A stretch of 64,000 nucleotides of DNA from Granulicella aggregans (GTDB lineage Bacteria; Acidobacteriota; Terriglobia; Terriglobales; Acidobacteriaceae): the NCBI RefSeq assembly GCF_025685565.1, contig NZ_JAGSYE010000002.1:310001-374000 (forward strand). Direction: 5' to 3'. Positions 1 through 8,859 of the stretch are shown here, in pieces. Positions within the stretch are counted from its first letter, which is position 1. Every line of letters begins with the position of its first letter. The notes beneath the pieces were generated by a model, which did not search any database, was not told where the DNA came from, and worked only from the letters and a program-made list of their open reading frames with translations. Made by a program: the position numbers and the translations under genes.

Positions 1-28
1 GTTCCAATGAGCGACCCCTGAGAGCCAC

Positions 29-1735
29 ATGACCGAGCCAACGAAAATAATCAACATGGGCAACGGCGTAACCCTCCGCCGCTCCATCCCCTGCCGCATG
101 TCCGACGGCGTCACCCTCCTCTCCGACCACTACGCTCCCGCCGACGCATCCACCCCGCTCCCGACGATCCTCATGCGCCAGCCCTACGGTCGAGACATCG
201 CCTCCACCGTCGTCTACGCGCACCCGGCATGGTTCGCCCGCCGCGGCTACAACGTCGTCATCCAGGACGTCCGCGGACGCGGCGACTCCGGCGGGCACTT
301 CTATCCCTTCCTCCACGAAAAACAGGACGGTGCCGAGACCATCGCGTGGCTCCGCACCTTGCCCGAGTCCAACGGCAAGGTCGGCATGTATGGCTTCTCC
401 TACCAGGGCATGACGCAGCTTCTAGCCGCCGCCGCCCAGCCCGAAGGCCTGCTCTGCATCTCCCCAGCTATGGCAGCGACCGACCTCTACCACGGCTGGT
501 TCTACAACAACGGCGCGCTCCGCCTCGCCTCGTCTGTGGGCTGGGGCCTCCAGATGCTCAAGGAGGACGCCCGCCGTCTGAACCTCCGCGAAGCCAGCGA
601 GCGCCTCGAACGCGCCTGGGCCAATCTTCCCGCGCAGTTCCTGGAAACCCCATACGCCGCCCATCCCGCGATCAAGGCCAACGCCCTCAGCAAGTACGTC
701 GTCGATTGGATCGAGCACAACGCTCCCGGCGATTTCTGGTCGCGCATGGACCTCAGCACCTCGCTCGAACAGATCACCATCCCCGCCCTCCACGTCTCCG
801 GCTGGTACGACACCTACCTCAACGGCACCATCGCCGGCTTCAGATCTCTAACTGAAAACGCCGGCACCGCCCACGCCCGCGACAACCAATACCTGCTGGC
901 CGGCCCGTGGGTCCACATCCCTTGGGGCAACCGCATCGGCACACAGAACTTCGGCCCCGAGGCGCTGCTCGACACCGACGACTTGTTGCTGCGGTGGTTC
1001 AATCACTGGCTCAAAGACTCCGGCGAGTTTGCCGCCGAGCCGAAGATCAAGCACTTCGCCCTGAACCAAAACAAGTGGCACCCCGCCGCCACCTGGCCCA
1101 CCGAGTCCTCACTGGACCTCTACCTTCACAGCGAAGGCCGCGCCAACTCCAGCAAGGGCAACGGCAGTCTCCGCGCCGAAGCGCCCACGAACGAAGAAGC
1201 GTCCGACATCCTATCCGTAGACCCCGAAGTTCCCGTCATCGCCCCCGGCGGCATCGCCTCAGCCAGCGGCTGCTTCAACCAGGCCGCCGCGCAGCAGGGC
1301 AACAACGTCCTCGTCTACACCTCAGATCCATTCGATAAAGCACTCCACATCTTCGGTACTCCCAGCATCACCCTCCACGCCAGTACCTCCGCCCCGCACG
1401 CCGATCTCGTCGCCAAGCTAACCTGCGTCCGCCCCAACGGCGACGCCGACTTCATCTGCATCGGCATCGCCCGCAGCAGTTTTCTCTTCGAGCACTACAC
1501 CCCCGACACCCCGCACATCTGGCGCTTCGACCTCGAACCCACATCCTGGGTCTTCCAACCCGGCGAGCGCCTCCGCCTCGAAGTATCTGGCAACAGCTAT
1601 CCGCTCTACGACCGCAACCCCCACACCGCCGTCAAACCGTCTCACGCAGACTCATGGAACTGGAAACGCTCCACCCACATCCTCCACCACACCATCGAAC
1701 TCGCATCGGCGCTTCACCTGCCCGTCGTGGGTTGA
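29..1735 (+). CDS. CocE/NonD family serine hydrolase (X-Pro dipeptidyl-peptidase S15 fold)
   Basis: 568-residue protein of the cocaine esterase / glutaryl-7-ACA acylase type, which cleaves ester or amide bonds. The nucleophile elbow G-F-S-Y-Q-G puts Ser124 in the catalytic position. The family's later blocks are also visible: a G-W-Y-D-T segment supplying the acid, a G-P-W-V-H segment supplying the histidine, and a C-terminal jelly-roll half (about residue 340 on) that shapes the pocket. The length is normal for the family. There is no clear signal peptide, so it is probably cytoplasmic. It lies upstream of an ABC transporter gene pair but is separated from it by a palindromic repeat, so a shared operon is uncertain. 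The natural substrate cannot be read from the sequence. Confidence 0.85.
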   Translation: MTEPTKIINMGNGVTLRRSIPCRMSDGVTLLSDHYAPADASTPLPTILMRQPYGRDIASTVVYAHPAWFARRGYNVVIQDVRGRGDSGGHFYPFLHEKQDGAETIAWLRTLPESNGKVGMYGFSYQGMTQLLAAAAQPEGLLCISPAMAATDLYHGWFYNNGALRLASSVGWGLQMLKEDARRLNLREASERLERAWANLPAQFLETPYAAHPAIKANALSKYVVDWIEHNAPGDFWSRMDLSTSLEQITIPALHVSGWYDTYLNGTIAGFRSLTENAGTAHARDNQYLLAGPWVHIPWGNRIGTQNFGPEALLDTDDLLLRWFNHWLKDSGEFAAEPKIKHFALNQNKWHPAATWPTESSLDLYLHSEGRANSSKGNGSLRAEAPTNEEASDILSVDPEVPVIAPGGIASASGCFNQAAAQQGNNVLVYTSDPFDKALHIFGTPSITLHASTSAPHADLVAKLTCVRPNGDADFICIGIARSSFLFEHYTPDTPHIWRFDLEPTSWVFQPGERLRLEVSGNSYPLYDRNPHTAVKPSHADSWNWKRSTHILHHTIELASALHLPVVG

Positions 1736-1768
1736 GTTACGCTAAGAGCAAAATCATTCCAAAAGAAT

Positions 1769-1814
1769 CGTCATCTCGACCGGAGCCAAGCGCAGTGGAG
1801 AGACCCCCGCATTT
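1769..1814. repeat. Interspersed repeat, GTCATCTCGACC family, copy 1
   Basis: About 46 bases starting CGTCATCTCGACCGGAGC and ending GAGAGACCCCCGCATTT. Near-identical copies lie at 5489, 10687, 29254 and 38318. This copy ends 27 bases before the ABC ATPase start codon, so it would lie in or next to that gene's leader. It looks like a REP-type non-coding element. Confidence 0.8.
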
Positions 1815-1841
1815 GTCTTGGTCCTTAGGCGGCACTGCACC

Positions 1842-2633
1842 ATGACCAACGAAACCATCACCGTCCCCGCCATCGCCATCGACCGAGCCACCAAGAGCTA
1901 CGGCACCGGCACGACCATCCTCAAGGACATCTCCCTCAACGTCGCAAGAAAAGAGTTCGTCAGCATCATCGGCCCCTCCGGCTGCGGCAAGTCGACGCTG
2001 CTGAAGCTCGTCGCCGGTCTCAGCCCCATCACCTCCGGCACCATCGCCGTCGACGGCATGACACCTACCAACGCCCGGGAGATTGTCTCCTTCATCTTTC
2101 AGGAAGCGACTCTTCTCCCCTGGCGCACCGTTCGCCAGAACATCGTCCTCGGCCTTGAACTCGAAGGCATGGCCCGCGAACGCCGCACAGAAAAAGTCAA
2201 CGAAGTCCTCCAGCTCGTCGGCCTCGCTCACGTCGCCGACTCCTACCCTCGCCAGCTCTCAGGCGGCATGAAGATGCGCGTCTCGATAGCTCGGGCGTTA
2301 GCAACACGCCCGCAAGTGTTACTTCTCGACGAACCCTTCGCAGCGCTCGACGAGATGACCCGCGACCGCATCAACGAAGACCTCCTTCGTCTCCGCGCCG
2401 AGCAAGGGTGGACCTCGCTCTTTGTAACTCATTCGGTTGCAGAAGCCGTCTTCCTCTCCACCCGCATCCTCGTCCTCGCCCCGCACCCCGGCCGCGTCGC
2501 ACATGATATCGCCATAGACCTGCCCTTCCCGCGAAACGAAGAGACCCGTTCCACCCCTGCCTACGAGCAAGCCGTTGTAGAAGTCTCCCGCGCGCTTCGC
2601 AGCGTCAGCGTCGGAGGTAACACAAACCTATGA
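1842..2633 (+). CDS. ABC transporter ATP-binding protein, nitrate/sulfonate/taurine (SsuB/TauB) type
   Basis: 263-residue ATPase that powers an importer. Visible motifs are Walker A GPSGCGKST (residues 44-52), a Q-loop in F-Q-E-A-T, the signature LSGG (139-142), Walker B LLLDEP with D163/E164, and the H-loop V-T-H-S. The sequence is closest in style to the SsuB/TauB/ThiZ group that imports sulfonates, taurine, nitrate or pyrimidine precursors. I chose ATG 1842; a TTG at 1818 is in frame but overlaps the end of a palindromic repeat region and has no Shine-Dalgarno sequence. The stop overlaps the permease start by four bases (ATGA), indicating translational coupling. No substrate-binding protein gene is nearby, so the substrate is unknown. 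Confidence 0.9.
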   Translation: MTNETITVPAIAIDRATKSYGTGTTILKDISLNVARKEFVSIIGPSGCGKSTLLKLVAGLSPITSGTIAVDGMTPTNAREIVSFIFQEATLLPWRTVRQNIVLGLELEGMARERRTEKVNEVLQLVGLAHVADSYPRQLSGGMKMRVSIARALATRPQVLLLDEPFAALDEMTRDRINEDLLRLRAEQGWTSLFVTHSVAEAVFLSTRILVLAPHPGRVAHDIAIDLPFPRNEETRSTPAYEQAVVEVSRALRSVSVGGNTNL

Positions 2634-3418
2634 AGATCTTTCGCAATGTGGCGCAGACGCTCGGCATCCTCGCCGCAATCCTGCTCTTTTGGCAGTGCAT
2701 CGTCTGGCTCTTCAATCTCAAGCCCTACATCTTTCCTGCGCCGCTCGACGTCCTCAAAGCCATCGAAGCGCGCTATCCAGAGCTGCTAGCCTCTTTGAGC
2801 CTTTCAGCATCCGCCGCAGCAGCCGGGCTTTTCGCTGCGCTCATTGCAGGCATCGCCATCGCGCTCGTCTTCGCGCAGTCACCATGGGTGCGGAAGATGT
2901 TCTACCCCTACACCATCCTGCTGCAGACCGTGCCCATCGTCGCCGTCGCTCCGCTCATCATCATGTGGATCGGCCCCGGCCTCTTTGCAGTCACGCTGAT
3001 CACCTTCATCATTTGTCTCGCGCCCATCATCGCCAACACGACGCTCGGCCTCATCAGCATCGACCGCAACCTCGTCGACCTCTTCCTCATGCACAACGCC
3101 ACCCCGGCCCAGGTGCTCTTCAAACTCCGCATGCCCCACGCCCTGCCTTCGATCTTCACCGGCATTCGCATCTCTTCCGGCATAGCCGTCATCGGCGCAC
3201 TCACCGGCGAGCTCTTCGCCGGCTCCGCGCGCGTCGGCCAGGGCGGTCTCGGCTACGCGATCCAGTACGCCAGCGCCCAAACTGAGACGCCCTACCTCTT
3301 CGCCCTTGTCCTCGCTGCATCCGCCCTTGGCTTCGCCTTCTTCTTCATCGTCATGGGCCTCGAGTGGTACTTCCTCCACCAATGGCACGAGTCCGCCCGC
3401 TCCACCGAACTCGAATAA
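2630..3418 (+). CDS. ABC transporter permease, SsuC/TauC type
   Basis: 262-residue inner-membrane protein with about six hydrophobic segments, the first at residues 9-29. The cytoplasmic coupling loop (EAA-like, with A-T-P-A-Q-V-L-F-K-L-R-M-P-H-A-L-P) lies near residues 160-180, as expected for binding-protein-dependent permeases. It overlaps the preceding ATPase gene by four bases, and the two should form a 2+2 importer core. The missing periplasmic binding protein is odd: it may be encoded elsewhere in the genome. Sulfonate, taurine, nitrate and thiamine-precursor transport are all possible. Confidence 0.9.
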   Translation: MKIFRNVAQTLGILAAILLFWQCIVWLFNLKPYIFPAPLDVLKAIEARYPELLASLSLSASAAAAGLFAALIAGIAIALVFAQSPWVRKMFYPYTILLQTVPIVAVAPLIIMWIGPGLFAVTLITFIICLAPIIANTTLGLISIDRNLVDLFLMHNATPAQVLFKLRMPHALPSIFTGIRISSGIAVIGALTGELFAGSARVGQGGLGYAIQYASAQTETPYLFALVLAASALGFAFFFIVMGLEWYFLHQWHESARSTELE

Positions 3419-3530
3419 CCCCACCTTGATTGTCATTTTTCGTCATTGCAGGGCCTTTGTTTGTCATTCCCGAAGGGAATCTGCTGTTGCCGCTGCTCTT
3501 GGTGTCGCCGTTGCCGTTGCCTCTAGGTAG

Positions 3531-3678
3531 GCCAAGGCATTAGCCTTGGCATCACAACATCGCCACGATGAGGGGCTCTGGCGCCGGAGGTATGCGACCA
3601 TTACGCTCCATCCGTCTTGCTTAAGGGCACGGCTTCAGCCGTGCCACAACCATCCTCCTGCAACGCGGCTTTAGCCGC
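3531..3678. repeat. Hairpin cluster with GGCACGGCTTCAGCCGTGCC repeat
   Basis: Three short perfect hairpins lie in tandem between the permease and the DUF3891 gene: GCCAAGGC/GCCTTGGC (3531-3550, loop ATTA), GGCACGGC/GCCGTGCC (3626-3645, loop TTCA) and GCGGC/GCCGC (3665-3678, loop TTTA). The last two form a paired unit seen again at 6843-6894 and, degraded, at 13231-13290. The rest of the 276-base gap shows no gene. Confidence 0.7.
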
Positions 3679-3694
3679 TGAGGACATATCTCCG

Positions 3695-4513
3695 ATGCTT
3701 CGCCTCGAAACCCCCACCGGCTACTGGCTAGTCACCCACCCCGATCACGCACACCTCGCCGGCGCCATCGCCACCCACTGGGGCAACGATCTCTTCACCT
3801 CACCCGAGCCCCGCACCAACGTCCTCCTCGGCGTCCACTCCCACGACGACGGTTGGGCACTCCGCGACATCTCTCCCTCGATCACAAGACAAGGCAAGCC
3901 CTCCGCCTTCTCCGTCGAACTCGTCGGCAAGTACTCCGCCTTCGAAGAGATTGACCTGCAGGACTACCTCAACGTCCGCGAGCGCGCCGTAGCCGAAGTC
4001 GCGGTCCAGGACGCCTACGCCGCTCTACTCGTCTCCAAGCACACCTACAATCTCCTCACCGCCCGGGCCGACCGCTCCACCATCGCGCCCGATCTATTGC
4101 CCTTGCTCGACAACTTCCTGGAACGCCAGCGCACGCTCCAATCCGACCTCCTCACCACCATCCGCGCCGACTCGTCATTCACGTCAGAAGACACCTCCGA
4201 CGCCACCATCGAAGACCACTTCCGCCTCCTGCAAGCCTGCGACAACATGTCCCTCCTCACATGCGTCGACTTCGCTGCCCCCGCAACCCTCCTGCATCCT
4301 CTGTCCACCATCGACGGCCATCAGGAGATCACAGTCACCCCACTCGGCAACCGTACCTTCCGCCTGACACCTTACCCACTCGACCAGGAAAAGATCACCA
4401 TCGACTTCCCAGCCCGTCACGTCACCGGAAAGACCTTCGCCTCTTCAAGCGACCTGGCCACCCTCTTCCAAGCCGCTCCCATCGATACGCTCACCGTGAC
4501 TCTCTCTGCCTGA
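3695..4513 (+). CDS. DUF3891 family protein
   Basis: 272-residue protein resembling the DUF3891 family, whose function is not established. The N-terminus shows the family pattern: H-P-D-H-A-x-L-A-G-A-I-A-x-H-W, then a H-S-H-D-D-G-W block near residue 50. These conserved His and Asp residues could bind a metal, but that is inference. It has no signal peptide or membrane segment. An in-frame TTG at 3617 would extend it upstream, but that stretch is the GGCACGGC palindromic repeat and not protein, so I start at ATG 3695. It is followed after 64 bases by the HMG-CoA-lyase-like gene; joint transcription is plausible. Confidence 0.75.
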   Translation: MLRLETPTGYWLVTHPDHAHLAGAIATHWGNDLFTSPEPRTNVLLGVHSHDDGWALRDISPSITRQGKPSAFSVELVGKYSAFEEIDLQDYLNVRERAVAEVAVQDAYAALLVSKHTYNLLTARADRSTIAPDLLPLLDNFLERQRTLQSDLLTTIRADSSFTSEDTSDATIEDHFRLLQACDNMSLLTCVDFAAPATLLHPLSTIDGHQEITVTPLGNRTFRLTPYPLDQEKITIDFPARHVTGKTFASSSDLATLFQAAPIDTLTVTLSA

Positions 4514-4577
4514 GCGCATCTTTCGCGTACTCTAAAAGATGGGCCGCCGCACAGGCCCATCTAAGGAGCCACCAAGA

Positions 4578-5447
4578 GTGTCCGCAGTAAAGATCATCGA
4601 ATCCCCGCGACTCGCCTGGCAGCATCTTCCCAAGTCCATGCCCGCCGAGATCAAGGCTGACTACCTCCGCACCCTCATCGCCGCCGGCTTCAAGTACATC
4701 GACGCCGTCAGCTTCGTCGGTCGTGCGCTCGTCCCACAGATGGCCGACGCCGAACTCGTCCTCGAGTACCTCGACCCGCCCGACGACGTCGAGATCACCG
4801 GCCTCGTATGGGATACCAAGGGGGCAGAGCGCGCCATCAAGTCCGGCTCCATCCAGACCTTAGCCTTCCCTTACTCGCTCTCTCCCGCCTTCCTGCAGCG
4901 CGAACAAGACCACTCTCTCGAAGACGCGCTTGAGCTGCTCGAAGAGGTCGGCACACTCGCCTACAAAGCTGGCATCGACCTCGTCGCCCACGTCTCCATG
5001 GCCTTTGGCAACCCGCTCGGCGATGACTGGAGCATCGAGGAAGCCGTCAACGCCGTCGACCTCCTTGTCGAAGGCGGCGTCACCCAGATCACTCTCGACG
5101 ACACCGCTGGCCTCGCGACACCCAGGCTCATCAGCGACCTTTTCTCTGACGTCTCCGCCGTCCACGACGAGGTCGACATCGGCCTACACCTCCGCGCCCT
5201 GCCCCAGGACGCCGCCATCCGCATCCGCGCCGCCTACGAAGCTGGTTGCCGCCGCTTCAACACCCTCCTCGGCGGCTTCGACTCGACGGTAGCTCTCGGC
5301 AATACGCTTGCCCCGACCATCCCCACCGAACTCGCCCTTACCGAACTCCGCAGCCTTGGCGCAGAACTCGACGACATGCGCCCGGTCGAGTCCATCGTCC
5401 ACGCCGCCTCCGAGATCGCCCGCAAGTACGGAGCCCGCGTCCAATGA
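4578..5447 (+). CDS. HMG-CoA lyase-like TIM-barrel protein with altered active site
   Basis: 289-residue protein with the overall fold of hydroxymethylglutaryl-CoA lyase (DRE-TIM family): the S-F-V-x-x-x-x-V-P-Q-M segment near residues 45-55 and the final L-G-N of the signature loop align well. Start is GTG 4578, with AAGGAG nine bases upstream. Key catalytic positions differ from the known enzymes. The R-D-G-x-Q metal-binding motif reads R11-L12-A13-W14-Q15, the H-x-H metal pair reads H204-L-R206, and the catalytic Cys of the G-G-C loop is F234. It therefore probably does not perform the standard cleavage of HMG-CoA, and may have another reaction or role. It sits before a YbgC-type acyl-CoA thioesterase, which fits an acyl-CoA context. 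Confidence 0.75.
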   Translation: MSAVKIIESPRLAWQHLPKSMPAEIKADYLRTLIAAGFKYIDAVSFVGRALVPQMADAELVLEYLDPPDDVEITGLVWDTKGAERAIKSGSIQTLAFPYSLSPAFLQREQDHSLEDALELLEEVGTLAYKAGIDLVAHVSMAFGNPLGDDWSIEEAVNAVDLLVEGGVTQITLDDTAGLATPRLISDLFSDVSAVHDEVDIGLHLRALPQDAAIRIRAAYEAGCRRFNTLLGGFDSTVALGNTLAPTIPTELALTELRSLGAELDDMRPVESIVHAASEIARKYGARVQ

Positions 5448-5488
5448 GCATCCCATTACGTTGAGTTCATCATCCCCACTCGAAGATC

Positions 5489-5534
5489 CGTCATCTCGAC
5501 CGGAGCGAAGCGTAGTGGAGAGACCCCCGCATTT
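5489..5534. repeat. Interspersed repeat, GTCATCTCGACC family, copy 2
   Basis: Same 46-base element as at 1769, almost unchanged. It ends 28 bases before the thioesterase TTG start, again placing the element directly in a gene leader. An open frame runs through it in the thioesterase frame but has no start signal there. Confidence 0.8.
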
Positions 5535-5562
5535 CACACTCACTGAAGAGGTAAAGCATCCC

Positions 5563-5988
5563 TTGGAAGTCACCCCACAACCCAGCGAAACCCGCGTCCG
5601 CGTCCGCTATGCCGAAACCGACCAGATGGGCGTGGTCTACCACGCCAACTATCTCATCTGGTTCGAGGTCGGTCGCGTCGAACTCATGCGCCAACTCGGC
5701 CTCAACTATCGAGACATGGAACGCCAAGAAGGCTGCGGCATCGCCGTCGTCGAAGCCAACGCCCGCTACCGCTCCCCCGCTCGCTACGACGATGAGCTCA
5801 TCGTTCGCACTCGCCTCACCGCAATGCGTGGCCCGGTCATCAAGTTCGGGTATAGCATTGTCCGCGCGTCCGATGAGACGCTCCTGTGCGAAGGCCACAC
5901 CGTCCACGTCGTCGTTGACGGCACCATGAAAAAATGTGCCCTTCCACAGAGATATGCGGAACGTTTGGCCGCCTGCCTCATCCCATAA
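5563..5988 (+). CDS. Acyl-CoA thioesterase, YbgC/4HBT hotdog family
   Basis: 141-residue single hotdog-fold protein that hydrolyses acyl-CoA thioesters in the cytoplasm. The 4-hydroxybenzoyl-CoA thioesterase signature is present near the N-terminus: Y-A-E-T-D20-Q-M-G-V-V-Y-H27-A-N-Y, with Asp20 as the expected catalytic residue, followed by W-F-E-x-G-R. Start is TTG 5563, with a GAAGAGGT Shine-Dalgarno about ten bases upstream; longer readings run back through a palindromic repeat and are not credible. The length matches the family. It follows the HMG-CoA-lyase-like gene by 115 bases and may share its transcript. Confidence 0.85.
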   Translation: MEVTPQPSETRVRVRYAETDQMGVVYHANYLIWFEVGRVELMRQLGLNYRDMERQEGCGIAVVEANARYRSPARYDDELIVRTRLTAMRGPVIKFGYSIVRASDETLLCEGHTVHVVVDGTMKKCALPQRYAERLAACLIP

Positions 5989-6018
5989 GGCGAGTCACAA
6001 GCAACGGAGGAACCACCC

Positions 6019-6762
6019 ATGAGCACCACGAAGAAGATCGCCCTCGTCACCGGCGGCAATAAAGGCCTCGGCCTTGAAACCAGCCGCCAGCTCGCCGCCG
6101 AAGGCGTCACCGTTCTCCTCGGAGCCCGCGACCTCGCCAAGGGCGAAGCCTCCGCCGCCCCGCTGAAGGCCGAAGGCCTCCATGTCCGCGCCGTTAAGAT
6201 CGACGTCGATGACCGTGCCGACCACACCGCGATCGCTGCCTTTATCGAGAAGGAGTTCGGCGTGCTCGACATCCTCGTTAACAACGCCGGCATCATGGTC
6301 GATGGCGGCGCGCTCGGCACCAACACCACGCTTACCGTCTCCGAAGAGAACACCCGCAAGACATTCGACACCAACTTCTTCGCCGTCGTAGCTCTCACCG
6401 ATGCCCTGCTCCCTCTGCTCCGAAAGAGCGAAGCCGGCCGCATCGTGAACCTCTCCAGCATCCTCGGCTCGCTCACACTGCACGCCACCAAGGGATCGCC
6501 CATCTACGAGGCAAAGACCTTCGCCTATGACACCTCCAAGGTCGCGTTGAACTCTTACACCATCCACCTCGCGCACGCGCTCAAGGACACCAAGATCAAG
6601 GTCAACTCCGCCCACCCCGGCTGGGTCAAGACCGATATGGGAACCGACGCCGCTCCGATGAACGTAGTCGACGGCTCAAAGACCTCAGTGTGGCTTGCCA
6701 CCCTTCCCGAAGACGGCCCCACCGGCGGCTTCTTTCACATGCACGACACCCTGCCCTGGTAA
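6019..6762 (+). CDS. SDR family NAD(P)-dependent oxidoreductase
   Basis: 247-residue classical short-chain dehydrogenase/reductase. It has the Rossmann glycine motif T-G-G-N-K-G-L-G at residues 11-18, the N-N-A-G structural motif in the middle, an S-S block before the catalytic Tyr170, and Lys174 in Y-D-T-S-K. All expected catalytic residues are present, so it should be active. The N-K-G-L-G variant and the H-P-G-W-V-K-T-D-M-G segment are typical of the carbonyl-reductase-like SDR branch. A GGAGG Shine-Dalgarno at 6005-6009 supports ATG 6019. The substrate is unknown. Its start is 30 bases after the thioesterase stop. Confidence 0.85.
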   Translation: MSTTKKIALVTGGNKGLGLETSRQLAAEGVTVLLGARDLAKGEASAAPLKAEGLHVRAVKIDVDDRADHTAIAAFIEKEFGVLDILVNNAGIMVDGGALGTNTTLTVSEENTRKTFDTNFFAVVALTDALLPLLRKSEAGRIVNLSSILGSLTLHATKGSPIYEAKTFAYDTSKVALNSYTIHLAHALKDTKIKVNSAHPGWVKTDMGTDAAPMNVVDGSKTSVWLATLPEDGPTGGFFHMHDTLPW

Positions 6763-6842
6763 CTCGATCTTTGCGCGTTCGTAGCGACAGCCGCCGCGAT
6801 GAACGCGTCGAACGAAGTCCGCTGGATACGCCTTGCTTAAGA

Positions 6843-6894
6843 GCACGGCTTCAGTCGTGCCGCAGACTAATCGTCGACAGTGCGGCTTTAGCCG
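6843..6894. repeat. Paired hairpin repeat (GCACGGC..., GCGGCTTTAGCCGC), copy 2
   Basis: Second copy of the two-hairpin unit at 3626-3678, preceded by the same CTTGCTTAA sequence. The first stem carries one G-U change (CAGTCGTGC). The 270-base gap between the SDR and the chemotaxis receptor holds only this element and no credible gene. Confidence 0.7.
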
Positions 6895-7032
6895 CTGAGG
6901 TACGCCTTTCTCTCTAAAAACCATTCTGACAACCGGTCTTCAGCGAACTCCGCTGAAGGCCGTTCCGCATGCGCTCACGAAACCCTCCAGCACCGCCGAT
7001 AACCCCACTGGAGACGCGCGTCGCAGACAGCC

Positions 7033-8706
7033 ATGTCCATCGCCAAACTATTCTTTGGAAGAATGACCATCGGCAGGAAGCTCTTTCTTAGCTTCGGCGC
7101 TGTCATGGCCATTACTTTGCTCATCGCCCTCGGCGCTCTCGTCAACAACGCCGCCCTCAGCGCCACAGTCGAGCGCGTCGTCTACTCCACGGCAGTCAAG
7201 CAAGCCGTGGCCGACGAGATCGATATCAAAGTGACAAATCTGATCGCCATTGAACGCGGCATGTACCTGCACACCCTCCTGAAGGACCGTGCCTCCGCAG
7301 ACGACTTCAATCGCGCCTACCTCGCGGAGGCCGACAAGCTCACCCTCCTATCCCAGCGCCTCGAACCTCTCCTCACCACGCCTGAAGACACCCAGGTCTC
7401 CGCGCAGATCAGCTCCGGCGTCCTTCAACTTCGCCATCTCCACGAACAGGCGTACACCCAGATCAGCCAGCCCTCCGCCATCGCGCCTCTCAGCCTCTAC
7501 ACGGGGCAGTTCGCTCCCCTTGCCGCACGAACCAAATCGCTCGCCGACGATCTCCTTGATCGCCAGACGCGCCTCACCCCGCAGGAGTCCCTCTTTGCAC
7601 GCGCGGAAGAGTCCAAGGCCCGCTGGCTTACCTGGGCCATGCTCTTCCTCTTCTGCGTCGCCGGCATCGTCCTCACCTTCATCGTCGCCGACATTAACCG
7701 CAGCCTCCGCCACACCGCCACCGACCTTAGCCGCGGTGCCGCCCAGATCGCAGCCGCCGCCATCCAGGTCTCCTCGTCCAGCCTCTCGCTCGCCGAAGGT
7801 GCATCCGAGCAGGCCGCCTCCATTGAAGAGACCTCGGTCGCCGCCGAGCAGATCAGTGCCATGGCCCGCAGCAACACCGACAACGCCCAGGCCACCGCTG
7901 GCGTCGTCGCCGAAAGCCAGAACCACATCGCCGAAGGCAACCGCTCGCTCTCCCAGATGCTCTCCGCCATGGAAGGCATCGCCACCTCCAGCGTCCAGAT
8001 CTCAAAGATCATCAAGGTCATCGACCAGATCGCCTTCCAGACCAACATCCTCGCCCTTAACGCCGCCGTCGAAGCCGCACGCGCCGGAGAAGCAGGCATG
8101 GGCTTCGCCGTCGTCGCCGATGAGGTCCGCAACCTCGCCCAGCGCAGCGCCCAGGCCGCCAAGGACACAGCTACCCTCATCGAGGACTCCATCGCTCGCT
8201 CCCTCGCCGGCAAAGCCAGCGTCGACGAGGTCGCAGAGGCCATCCGCTCCATCACCACGCAGTCATCCCGCGTCAAAATCCTCGTCGATGAGATCCACAC
8301 CGGCAGCCGCGATCAGTCCCGCGGCATCGACCAGGTCAGCCGCGCTGTCCTTCAGATGGAACACGTGACCCAGGCCACTGCCTCCAACGCCGAGCAAAGC
8401 GCCGCTGCAGCCAATCAGCTCAAGTCCCAGTCCCAGACCATGCGGGAGATCGCCAGTGCCCTCGGCGCGATGGTGGGCGGCATCGAGAAGGAGTATCCCG
8501 AACCCTCTGGCGGACCAGCACCATCGAACCGCGCCGCGACTTCTTACGCGACGGTCACTCCAATCGACAAGCTGCACTCCGCCGCTCGAACTCCCGATCG
8601 TAGACGACGCGACACTCCCGGCTCTTCATCCACACGGCGCTTCACCGATCGACGTTCCTTTTCGCCGCCCTCGCGTGATGAAGACGAAGACTTCCACCCA
8701 TTCTGA
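7033..8706 (+). CDS. Methyl-accepting chemotaxis protein without an obvious HAMP domain
   Basis: 557-residue transmembrane chemoreceptor that would signal to CheA/CheW at the inner membrane. A first membrane segment lies at about residues 15-38, a periplasmic four-helix-type sensor at 39-195 and a second membrane segment at about 197-217. The cytoplasmic helical hairpin has the highly conserved tip [20 protein letters not shown] near residues 333-352. Between the second membrane segment and the signalling helices there is little room for the usual 50-residue HAMP linker. The C-terminal 60 residues are polar and Arg-rich, with no CheR-docking pentapeptide. The flagellar genes at the end of the window make a motility role plausible. 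Confidence 0.9.
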   Translation: MSIAKLFFGRMTIGRKLFLSFGAVMAITLLIALGALVNNAALSATVERVVYSTAVKQAVADEIDIKVTNLIAIERGMYLHTLLKDRASADDFNRAYLAEADKLTLLSQRLEPLLTTPEDTQVSAQISSGVLQLRHLHEQAYTQISQPSAIAPLSLYTGQFAPLAARTKSLADDLLDRQTRLTPQESLFARAEESKARWLTWAMLFLFCVAGIVLTFIVADINRSLRHTATDLSRGAAQIAAAAIQVSSSSLSLAEGASEQAASIEETSVAAEQISAMARSNTDNAQATAGVVAESQNHIAEGNRSLSQMLSAMEGIATSSVQISKIIKVIDQIAFQTNILALNAAVEAARAGEAGMGFAVVADEVRNLAQRSAQAAKDTATLIEDSIARSLAGKASVDEVAEAIRSITTQSSRVKILVDEIHTGSRDQSRGIDQVSRAVLQMEHVTQATASNAEQSAAAANQLKSQSQTMREIASALGAMVGGIEKEYPEPSGGPAPSNRAATSYATVTPIDKLHSAARTPDRRRRDTPGSSSTRRFTDRRSFSPPSRDEDEDFHPF

Positions 8707-8859
8707 ACAGGTCGCCTGAATCAAAGTTTGCGACTCATTTAGTCGTAATTTACGCGGCAATTTGTAACGTGTATCTTCACTCCGCAGACAACCGTGTAGC
8801 TCCGCGGAGAGTCACAATGCTTGAAAAGAACTAAGTGCAAGACAAAAAGGAGGTTTCAG

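Noticed and set aside
3617..3694. Upstream TTG extension of the DUF3891 gene
   Set aside because: The added codons are the GGCACGGC palindromic repeat found elsewhere between genes; ATG 3695 begins the family-like sequence.
5308..5562. N-terminal extension of the thioesterase
   Set aside because: It overlaps the lyase-like gene and runs through a palindromic repeat; TTG 5563 has a proper ribosome site and gives normal family length.
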